NCBI GenBank assembly: GCA_040005915.1
Contig: JBDTYA010000180.1
Coordinates: 1 to 6,152 of the forward strand
Length of the DNA: 6,152 nt
Source of the DNA: JAENVT01 sp040005915
GTDB taxonomy: Bacteria; Actinomycetota; Acidimicrobiia; Acidimicrobiales; Ilumatobacteraceae
Direction of reading: 5' to 3'
Shown: piece by piece, positions 1 through 4,867 of the stretch
Position numbering within the stretch: the first letter of the stretch is position 1
Layout: the number at the start of each line of letters is the position of its first letter
Program-made: the position numbers and the translations under genes
The notes under the pieces: model-generated
Database searches by the model: none
The model's input: the letters and a program-made list of their open reading frames with translations, nothing else
Told to the model about the DNA's origin: nothing

Positions 1-41
1 AGCCCGAAACTAATCGTCCCGCTCCACACTGGCCTCGGCAT
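1..41 (-). CDS. ku: Ku protein, N-terminal end only (cut by window edge)
   Basis: Reading leftward from an ATG at 41-39, the only 13 complete codons give MPRPVWSGTISFG, with a further partial codon at the edge. This is the well-conserved N-terminus of bacterial Ku (typically R-x-I/V-W-S-G-x-I-S-F-G-L-V). Bacterial Ku is a homodimer that binds DNA double-strand ends and recruits ligase D for non-homologous end joining in the cytoplasm or nucleoid; that role comes from the family, not from these few residues. No strong Shine-Dalgarno is visible: an AGGG lies about 13 nt before the ATG. The membrane-protein gene on the same strand stops 43 nt upstream, so co-transcription is possible. ligD may lie outside the window; nothing here shows it. 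Confidence rests on the dense identity of a very short stretch. Confidence 0.8.
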   Translation of the reverse strand, partial: MPRPVWSGTISFG

Positions 42-84
42 AGGTGTAAGTCTGCCCTGAAATTCGCCGATTGACCAGGCCCGG

Positions 85-936
85 CTATCCGGCAAGTATG
101 GCGCGGGCCACGAGGTCGGTTCCGAACGCAGTGAGGATTGCCAGATACAGCAGTCCGGTAGCCGCCATGACCGCCGAGTAGTAGCGCTCGCGAAGCGCGG
201 CCTTCGTCACCACGACGAGCACGATGGTCGTTATCGCACACGCACCCCAGAACCACCCGAGCGTGCCGTTCCAACCATCATCCACGGCTCCGGTCCACAC
301 CGAGATCATCCCGGTGGGGAGTAGCAGCGCAGCGACCTCGATCGGCCACACCCAACCGAGCGCGTCGACGAGTTCGTTGAGGTGTCGCCTCGGCAGGCCG
401 GGCTGCACGAGGTACCAGTGGCCCAGCAACATCGCATCGGTCACCGATCCGAGGAAGGCCGCCCCCGCGAACGTACGGAGCAGCGACACCACCACGTTGC
501 CGCCCGCATCGACTGCTGCCGCTACCAGACCGAGGCTTCCGACGAGGGGTGCGATCAGATCGAGCGCGGGTGGGAACTCGCGTCCGCTTCGAGGTTTCCG
601 GGAGTCGCGTTCGATACCTGTCATCTCCGTGACACGCTGCGAACGACGATCATGCTCCTCCGTCTGCCCCGACACGCCGGCGCGGCGACGGACGACCGAC
701 ACGCCCAGTGCGAACAGCGCAGCGGCCGCGACTGCTGCACCGCTGATCTCGCGCGCCCACACCGCGCCGAAGCGTGAGCCGAGCACGACGGACGCCACAG
801 CCATCAGCAGATAGGTGCCTCGAAGCAGCCAGCCGTACCCGATCCCGACCTCACGCCGTCGGGATGTGAACCACAGGAACGCCAACCCGCCGACCGCCCA
901 TTGCAGCAGCACAGAAGCAGCATCGAGGCGGATCAC
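85..936 (-). CDS. Polytopic integral membrane protein of unknown function
   Basis: The 283-residue product is rich in hydrophobic stretches. By eye there are about eight membrane segments, near residues 8-23, 35-52, 64-82, 125-143, 147-171, 191-212, 226-245 and 252-270. A charged, Arg/Glu-rich cytoplasmic-looking loop (83-122) splits it into a three-helix and a five-helix part. A polar motif inside the membrane region, TDAMLLGHWYLV (166-177), followed by PGLPRRHLNEL, looks like a conserved signature and could hold functional His, Asp and Tyr residues. I do not recognise the family and assign no reaction. The start is GTG at 936-934. No Shine-Dalgarno is seen, but TAGCCT lies exactly 7 nt before it, the spacing expected of a leaderless mRNA. 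The next gene on the strand is ku, 43 nt downstream. Confidence 0.75.
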   Translation of the reverse strand: MIRLDAASVLLQWAVGGLAFLWFTSRRREVGIGYGWLLRGTYLLMAVASVVLGSRFGAVWAREISGAAVAAAALFALGVSVVRRRAGVSGQTEEHDRRSQRVTEMTGIERDSRKPRSGREFPPALDLIAPLVGSLGLVAAAVDAGGNVVVSLLRTFAGAAFLGSVTDAMLLGHWYLVQPGLPRRHLNELVDALGWVWPIEVAALLLPTGMISVWTGAVDDGWNGTLGWFWGACAITTIVLVVVTKAALRERYYSAVMAATGLLYLAILTAFGTDLVARAILAG

Positions 937-943
937 CCCGGGC

Positions 944-972
944 AGGCTAACGAGACGATGAGCAGACAGAAA
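944..972 (-). promoter_or_regulatory. Possible leaderless promoter of the membrane-protein gene
   Basis: On the minus strand a TAGCCT hexamer (949-944) fits the actinobacterial -10 pattern TANNNT and is separated by 7 nt (GCCCGGG) from the GTG start at 936, so transcription would begin at or next to the start codon. The -35 position (972-967, TTTCTG) is weak. The lack of any Shine-Dalgarno before the GTG agrees with this. A six-base match of low information can occur by chance. Confidence 0.35.
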
Positions 973-1020
973 TTCTTTCCAATTGCAAAACCTTTTGGTT
1001 ACCGCATCGTGTCAGCTCTG

Positions 1021-1026
1021 TACAAT
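1021..1026 (+). promoter_or_regulatory. -10 box (TACAAT) for the candidate small RNA
   Basis: TACAAT differs from the consensus TATAAT at one position and sits at the right edge of the AT-rich block. A start of transcription near 1033 would follow. The -35 is not strong: TTGGTT (995-1000) is 20 nt away, longer than ideal, and GTTACC (998-1003) has the ideal 17-nt spacing but a poor match. Confidence 0.45.
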
Positions 1027-1032
1027 CCAACC

Positions 1033-1223
1033 TCAGTGAGCGGTCTCGCAAGGGTCCGTTCGCTAACAGAGTCTCTCCGGTAGGCGCCGGTCCCACTTTG
1101 TCGATGAGCACCCGTCCCGCAAGTCGATGAAGCCACCGCCCGCCGTGTGATGCCAGCGCCACCGGAGAGCTCCAACACGAACCCTCATGGCCACCGTCCC
1201 GGCCGTGAGGGTTCGTCATTTTT
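1033..1223 (+). ncRNA. Candidate structured small RNA of unknown family
   Basis: About 190 nt lie between a good -10 box (1021-1026) and an intrinsic terminator, with no convincing reading frame. Three paired elements can be drawn by hand. (a) A 5' hairpin pairs roughly 1036-1043 with 1060-1067, with one mismatch and a G-U pair. (b) A long-range stem pairs GAG (1069-1071), CTCTCCGGT (1073-1081) and GGCGC (1083-1087) plus GG (1089-1090) with CC (1153-1154), GCGCC (1156-1160), ACCGGAGAG (1161-1169) and CTC (1170-1172), leaving bulges at 1072 and 1082 and one mismatch. It continues loosely as TCCCAC (1091-1096) with GTGTGA (1145-1150). (c) The terminator hairpin is 1177-1216. The apical loop (1097-1144) is C-rich (CCCGTCCCGC, CCGCCCGCC) and holds the direct repeat GTCGATGA twice (1100-1107, 1123-1130). 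I see no signature of RNase P, SRP RNA, tmRNA, 6C RNA, T-box or a riboswitch I know. It could instead be a leader or attenuator of the lipoprotein gene, which starts 26 nt after the T-tract. Confidence 0.45.
1177..1223 (+). terminator. Intrinsic (rho-independent) terminator
   Basis: ACGAACCCTCATGGCC (1177-1192) pairs with GGCCGTGAGGGTTCGT (1201-1216) over 16 base pairs including one G-U, around an 8-base loop ACCGTCCC. CA and five T residues (1219-1223) follow. Stem, loop and T-tract are all where a plus-strand terminator needs them. There is no plus-strand protein gene upstream to terminate, which is the main reason to suspect an RNA gene at 1033-1223. Confidence 0.8.
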
Positions 1224-1235
1224 GTCGCCATACCG

Positions 1236-1241
1236 TACATT
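1236..1241 (+). promoter_or_regulatory. -10 box of a probable leaderless promoter
   Basis: TACATT fits TANNNT and is followed by exactly 7 nt (CGTGTCG) before the ATG at 1249, so the mRNA would begin at the start codon. There is no Shine-Dalgarno upstream of that ATG. The -35 region would overlap the tail of the preceding terminator and shows only a weak match (TTCGTC, 1212-1217). Confidence 0.45.
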
Positions 1242-1248
1242 CGTGTCG

Positions 1249-1875
1249 ATGCGACACCCCCCGGCCATCGTCGTCTCATTGCTGCTGCTCAGCGGGTGCT
1301 TCACGGGTCCGCGACCGTCGGTCACCACCGAGCCGTTCCCAGCAGGTTCGACCACCGGCGATCCGGCGATCGACAAGGTGCTGACGCAACTCGACGTGGC
1401 GAACGACGGTACGTACACGGCGGACTACAGCGTCTTGACGAAGTTCGGCAATACCACTCGACAGGCCAGCGTCGCCATCACCATGGGTCGCCGCTCGGTC
1501 ACCGTCGGCGAGGTGCGTTTCCTGACCGACAACCGCGCATCGCAGACCTGCTTCCTCAACAAGACCGACCCGTGCTCGTCGACCATCGACCCGGCCCGGA
1601 TCAGCGACGTCCAGATCACCCCCGACTTCTACGGCATCGACGCAGCAAAACGCCTGCGGCGCAGCGCCGTTGCGCGCATCGGCGCGCCCGTCGAGCACAC
1701 CGAACAGATCGCCGGCCAGATGGCGACGTGCGTCGACGTTCCCCTACCGGGTGGCACCTCGGTCTTCTGCACCCTCGCCAATGGTCCGCTGGCACGGCTC
1801 GACGACGGCGCTACCTCGATCAACCTGACCCAGTACGCGCCGGCGATCGACGAGACGCTGTTCACGACGAGCTGA
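1249..1875 (+). CDS. Secreted lipoprotein of unknown function
   Basis: The 208-residue product starts with a short lipoprotein signal: basic MRH, hydrophobic AIVVSLLLL, then the lipobox LSGC (14-17). Cleavage by signal peptidase II before Cys17 and lipid attachment would leave a protein tethered to the outer face of the cytoplasmic membrane. The mature part begins with a Pro/Thr/Ser-rich tether (18-38), then alternating strand-like sequence (around 54-95, e.g. ASVAITMGRRSVTVGEVRFL). Four cysteines come as two close pairs, C101/C109 and C161/C174, which suggests two disulfides. I recognise no named family; an extracytoplasmic beta-rich ligand-binding or structural role is only a guess. ATG 1249 is chosen over the in-frame start at 1147 because the longer form would begin inside the terminator-bearing RNA region and bury the signal peptide. 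GTG at 1243 is the nearest alternative. It stands alone: RNA upstream, convergent gene downstream. Confidence 0.82.
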   Translation: MRHPPAIVVSLLLLSGCFTGPRPSVTTEPFPAGSTTGDPAIDKVLTQLDVANDGTYTADYSVLTKFGNTTRQASVAITMGRRSVTVGEVRFLTDNRASQTCFLNKTDPCSSTIDPARISDVQITPDFYGIDAAKRLRRSAVARIGAPVEHTEQIAGQMATCVDVPLPGGTSVFCTLANGPLARLDDGATSINLTQYAPAIDETLFTTS

Positions 1876-1914
1876 TTGACGCCTCCGGCCCCTATACGGG
1901 GCGCCCGCCGTCAA
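1876..1914 (+). terminator. Hairpin directly after the lipoprotein stop codon
   Basis: TTGACG (1876-1881) pairs with CGTCAA (1909-1914), and inside this GCCCC (1888-1892) pairs with GGGGC (1898-1902) around the loop TATAC, with an unpaired 6 x 6 internal loop between. It begins at the base after the stop codon. There is no T-tract, so it is a weak terminator by the standard definition, but its place suggests a 3'-end role. Confidence 0.35.
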
Positions 1915-1953
1915 ACGCTCCGCTGCAACCCGAATGGTCGCTGCGCGGGCGCC

Positions 1954-2000
1954 TCTGCGTGAGCGCACAGACGCTCCGCGCCTTTGAGCGCTCGCGCAGA
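1954..2000. terminator. Strong stem-loop in the convergent gap
   Basis: Bases 1954-1966 (TCTGCGTGAGCGC) pair with 1988-2000 (GCGCTCGCGCAGA) over 13 base pairs with one G-U, leaving a 21-base loop. Two smaller alternatives overlap it: GAGCG/CGCTC (1961-1965 with 1972-1976) and the palindrome GAGCGCTC (1986-1993). Neither side carries a T-tract. Lying between two converging genes, it could serve as a bidirectional terminator or protect 3' ends. Confidence 0.35.
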
Positions 2001-2026
2001 ACCCGGCGTCGCACTCGGCGCGCAGA

Positions 2027-2053
2027 CGTCGCCCGCGTCGCCCGCGTCACCCG
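2027..2053. repeat. Three tandem 9-bp units in the convergent gap
   Basis: CGTCGCCCG occurs twice in perfect tandem (2027-2035, 2036-2044), then once with a single change, CGTCACCCG (2045-2053). It is outside any called gene, 40 bases past the peptidase stop. The rest of the 1876-2092 gap, apart from the two hairpins, shows nothing I can name. Confidence 0.6.
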
Positions 2054-2092
2054 GATCGGCGTGCCGCCGAGTTCACGGCGACCGGCGGACGG

Positions 2093-3214
2093 TCAGGCCT
2101 CGACGCTGACGAGGCCGTGCTCGGCGGCGTTGACCGCCAGCGGTCCGTCGTCGGTGGCGACGACGATGTCTTCGAGGCGCATGCCCCAACGGCCGGGCAG
2201 GTAGATCCCCGGCTCGACGCTGAAGGCATGGCCTGCCTCGAGCAGCAGTTCGTTGCCCTCGACCATGTACGGATCCTCGTGCTCCTCCATGCCGATTCCA
2301 TGACCGGTGCGGTGCATGAAGAGCTCGCCGTAACCGGCGTCGGTGATGATCCGCCGAGCGACCCGGTCGACGTCTTCGCACGGGGTGCCGACCGTGCCGG
2401 CCAGCACGGCCGCACGCTGCGCTTCGAACAGCACCGCGTACGCCTCGGCGACCTCCGCCGGCGGCTCGCCCAGGAAGACACATCGGGTGATGTCGCTGCA
2501 ATACCCGTTCATCGTGCCGCCGAAATCGCACAGCACGATCTCGCCGTCTGCGATGACTCGCTCGCTGGCGTGGTGATGCGGAGACGCGGCGTTCTCTGCT
2601 GCGGCGACGATCGCGAAGTTGACGCGCTGATGCCCTTCGGCGACGATCCGGCGACCGAGGTCGGCGCTGACGTCGGCCTCGGTGCGACCTGCGAGCGGGA
2701 TCCGGCCGGCCTGCAGCTCGGCCGCGATCCGATCGACAGCGGCGCCAGCAGCTGCGAGCGCAGCGATCTCGGCAGCGTCCTTGCGCATCCGCAACGAGTT
2801 CATCACCTCGGTGGAGCGCACGAATCGCGTGGTCGCCGTCGGCCAGTGCTTCAGAAGGTCGACGAGGAAGCGGGCCCACATGGTGTCGCCGACAGCCGCG
2901 ATCTTCGGCCGTCCGACGAGGCCGGCGACGATGGCGATGGGGTCGTCGGTCTCGTCCCACGGCAACAGTGTGAAGACCTCCGGCAGATCGACGACACGCG
3001 GCGCTTCCATCCGCGGCACGACCAGCGTGGCATCGCCGTCCTTCGGGACGACCAACATCGTCAGTCGCTCGAGCGGCATCGCCTCGTACCCGGTGAGGTA
3101 CGGGAGGTCCCTGCCGACCGAGACCAGCAGCACATCGATGTCGGCCTGGCGCATCCGCACACGGGCACGGTCGATGCGGTCGAGGTAGGTGGCTGTGGGC
3201 GAAACGGCGCTCAT
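2093..3214 (-). CDS. M24 family metallopeptidase (Xaa-Pro dipeptidase/aminopeptidase type)
   Basis: The 373-residue product has the two-part layout of this family: a creatinase-like N-terminal domain (about 10-140) and a pita-bread catalytic domain (about 145-370). All five expected metal ligands are present: D230 (CDFGG), D241 (YCSDITR), H305 (HRTGHGIG), E334 (FSVEPGIY) and E348 (GMRLEDIV). The accessory His stretch PHHH (212-215) and the pre-domain motif LRMRKDAAEI (141-150) also match. Such enzymes use two divalent metals to cleave the bond before proline in short peptides in the cytoplasm. No signal peptide is seen. Exact specificity (PepQ- or PepP-like) cannot be read. The start ATG 3214 follows the lipBA stop by 14 nt; the longer frame to 3757 is antisense-frame noise inside lipBA. 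The Shine-Dalgarno is weak. Last gene of the E2-lipBA operon; a link to lipoylation is not apparent. Confidence 0.9.
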   Translation of the reverse strand: MSAVSPTATYLDRIDRARVRMRQADIDVLLVSVGRDLPYLTGYEAMPLERLTMLVVPKDGDATLVVPRMEAPRVVDLPEVFTLLPWDETDDPIAIVAGLVGRPKIAAVGDTMWARFLVDLLKHWPTATTRFVRSTEVMNSLRMRKDAAEIAALAAAGAAVDRIAAELQAGRIPLAGRTEADVSADLGRRIVAEGHQRVNFAIVAAAENAASPHHHASERVIADGEIVLCDFGGTMNGYCSDITRCVFLGEPPAEVAEAYAVLFEAQRAAVLAGTVGTPCEDVDRVARRIITDAGYGELFMHRTGHGIGMEEHEDPYMVEGNELLLEAGHAFSVEPGIYLPGRWGMRLEDIVVATDDGPLAVNAAEHGLVSVEA

Positions 3215-3228
3215 GGTTGCATTCTTGC

Positions 3229-4866
3229 TCAGGCGAACGACAGTGACACGGAGTCGTCGGCCGAAACCGCGTCGGCGGCCTGCCGGGCGTGGTAGCTGCT
3301 GCGCGTCAACGGGCTCGACTCGACGTGGCCGATGCCCAGCAGTTCGCCGATCCGCTTCCACTCGACGAACTCCGCCGGCTCGACCCACCGGGCTACCGGC
3401 AGGTGATGGGTCGTGGGTCGTAGGTACTGACCGATCGTGACGATGTCGACGCCGACTCCGGCGAGGTCTGCCAGACATCCGGCGATCTCCTCGGTGGACT
3501 CGCCCATGCCGGCGATCAAGCCCGACTTCGTCGTCAGGCCGGCAGCCTTGGCGCTGGCCAGCACCGAGAGGCTGCGCGCGTATCCGGCAGAAGGACGCAC
3601 CGCACGCTGCAGGCGGGCGACCGTCTCGATGTTGTGGTTCAAGACGTCGGGTCGAGCGCCGAAGAGCAGGTTCAGCGATTCGGCATCGCCCTTGGCATCG
3701 GAGATCAACGTCTCGATGCGAGTCCCGGGGCAGCGAGAGCGAACCGCCTCGACACAACGGGCCACGTGCGCCATGCCGCCGTCGGCGAGATCGTCGCGAG
3801 CAACCATCGTCAGCACCGCATGGGCGAGCCCCATGCGCGCGACGGCCTCAGCAACGCGAGCCGGCTCGTCGTCGGCCGGACCAAGCGGCTTGCGCGTGTC
3901 GACCAGGCAGAAGCCACAGGCCCGCGTGCACCGATCGCCGAGCACCATGAACGTCGCCGTGCCGTCGGCCCAGCAGTCGCTGAGGTTGGGGCAGCCGGCC
4001 TCTTCGCACACCGTGACCAACCCGAGATCGCGCACCGTCCTCTTCAGCGAGATCACTTCGGGCCCGTGCACCACTTTGGGCCGCAGCCACTCAGGCTTGC
4101 GCGTCGAGATCGACAGGCCGTCGGCGACGCCGACCTGAGCGAGGCGTCGCACCACGGCGCCGGGGCCTTCGCCACGCGAGAACGGCGACAGGTCGCCGGG
4201 TCGGTGTTTCCAAGCCACATCCTGTCGCTCGGTGGAACCATCGGCCCACACCGCTGCGGCGTGCCGGGCGACGACGGTGACCACGTCTTCGAGCGAGATG
4301 TCGAAACCTTCCTCGGCAAGCGACGTGACCGGCCTGTCGGAGATTCCGCAGGGCACGATGTAGTCGCGCATGTACTTCATGTCGGGGGCGACGTTGAGCG
4401 CGAAGCCGTGCATGGTTCGTCCCCCGGCCAACCGCACACCGATCGCACAGATCTTGCGTGGATCGGGACCACTGGCGCCGACCCACACACCGGGGTACTC
4501 GTCGAGGCAACCGACGTCAGCGACGCCGATCTCGGTGAGGCTGGCGACGATGACCCGCTGAATCGCACACACGTGGTCGGCGGCGCCGATGGAGTTCGAC
4601 ACGTTGACGATCGGGTATCCGACCAGCTGCCCCGGGCCGTGGTACGTCACGTCGCCGCCGCGCTTCACCGGTACCAGCTCGGCGCCGACGGACGCCGGGT
4701 CGACGAGAACGTTGATGGTGAGGTCGGCGCGCGGCCCGTGCGTGAACACGTGCGGGTGCTCGAGCAGCAGCAGGTGATCCTCGGTGCCAGACGTGAACAA
4801 CGCCTGTTGAACCGCGAGCGCCTCACGGTAGGGAACCCTGCCGAGCCAGCGAACCCGCAGTGTCAT
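3229..4866 (-). CDS. lipB-lipA: Fused octanoyltransferase LipB - lipoyl synthase LipA
   Basis: One uninterrupted 545-codon frame carries both enzymes of endogenous lipoate synthesis. Residues 1 to about 225 are LipB, which moves octanoate from acyl-carrier protein to a lysine of the lipoyl domain: RGGDVTYHGPGQ (69-80), catalytic K138 (PRKICAIGVR), HGFALNV (153-159) and acyl-accepting C173 (PCGISDRP). Residues about 252-545 are LipA, a radical SAM enzyme that adds the two sulfurs: auxiliary cluster C287-x4-C292-x5-C298, SAM cluster C313-x3-C317-x2-C320 (CTRACGFC), and the C-terminal RSSYHA (522-527) whose serine ligates the auxiliary cluster. Each half is near its normal length and no key residue is missing. 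A linker of about 30-45 residues joins them, with no stop or frameshift. ATG 4866 lies one base after the E2 stop (TGACATG), implying translational coupling; extension to 5052 would overlap E2. Internal GTG codons at 4155 and 4152 could give separate LipA. Confidence 0.93.
   Translation of the reverse strand: MTLRVRWLGRVPYREALAVQQALFTSGTEDHLLLLEHPHVFTHGPRADLTINVLVDPASVGAELVPVKRGGDVTYHGPGQLVGYPIVNVSNSIGAADHVCAIQRVIVASLTEIGVADVGCLDEYPGVWVGASGPDPRKICAIGVRLAGGRTMHGFALNVAPDMKYMRDYIVPCGISDRPVTSLAEEGFDISLEDVVTVVARHAAAVWADGSTERQDVAWKHRPGDLSPFSRGEGPGAVVRRLAQVGVADGLSISTRKPEWLRPKVVHGPEVISLKRTVRDLGLVTVCEEAGCPNLSDCWADGTATFMVLGDRCTRACGFCLVDTRKPLGPADDEPARVAEAVARMGLAHAVLTMVARDDLADGGMAHVARCVEAVRSRCPGTRIETLISDAKGDAESLNLLFGARPDVLNHNIETVARLQRAVRPSAGYARSLSVLASAKAAGLTTKSGLIAGMGESTEEIAGCLADLAGVGVDIVTIGQYLRPTTHHLPVARWVEPAEFVEWKRIGELLGIGHVESSPLTRSSYHARQAADAVSADDSVSLSFA
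4150..4170 (-). promoter_or_regulatory. Possible internal translation start for a separate LipA
   Basis: Within the LipB-LipA linker, two consecutive in-frame GTG codons (4155-4153 and 4152-4150, residues 238-239) follow GAAGG (4170-4166) with 10 nt between. This is a modest Shine-Dalgarno at slightly long spacing. It would yield a LipA of about 308 residues beginning VVRRLAQVG, close to the usual LipA length. Such a match is easy to find by chance in GC-rich coding DNA. Confidence 0.2.
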
Positions 4867-4867
4867 G

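Larger units (their letters stand above)
937..1032. promoter_or_regulatory. AT-rich divergent promoter region
   Basis: This stretch separates the leftward membrane-protein gene from the rightward transcript. Bases 961-1030 contain only 29 G/C out of 70 by my count, far below the surrounding genes, as expected of a promoter region. It holds small dyads: AACC-TTTT-GGTT (989-1000), AGAAATTCT (968-976), and a wider inverted pair GAGACGATG (952-960) with CATCGTGTC (1005-1013), one mismatch, flanking the AT-rich core. These could be operator half-sites but no known regulator box is recognised. An open frame across 901-1083 has no coding character and was not called. Confidence 0.45.

Noticed and set aside
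1..60. Plus-strand frame ending at TGA 58-60 as the tail of an upstream gene
   Set aside because: Nineteen codons without any recognisable motif, while the opposite strand gives a precise Ku N-terminus.
901..1083. 60-codon plus-strand frame
   Set aside because: It starts inside the membrane-protein gene, crosses the AT-rich promoter region and has no recognisable protein character or ribosome binding site.
1033..1176. Identity as 6C RNA, 6S RNA, SRP RNA, RNase P RNA, tmRNA or T-box
   Set aside because: No runs of six cytosines, no 6S rod with a central bubble of the right size, no SRP apical motif, no RNase P core, no tmRNA tRNA-like ends and no T-box bulge sequence were seen.
1147..1248. 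Earlier start of the lipoprotein at 1147
   Set aside because: It would put 34 polar residues before the signal peptide and start inside the structured RNA and terminator.
2117..3295. 392-codon plus-strand frame opposite the peptidase
   Set aside because: It overlaps the M24 gene, which has all metal ligands; the opposite frame shows no recognisable motif.
3215..3757. N-terminal extension of the peptidase frame into lipBA
   Set aside because: The extension is an out-of-frame reading of LipA with Arg-rich composition; the family N-terminus begins right after ATG 3214.
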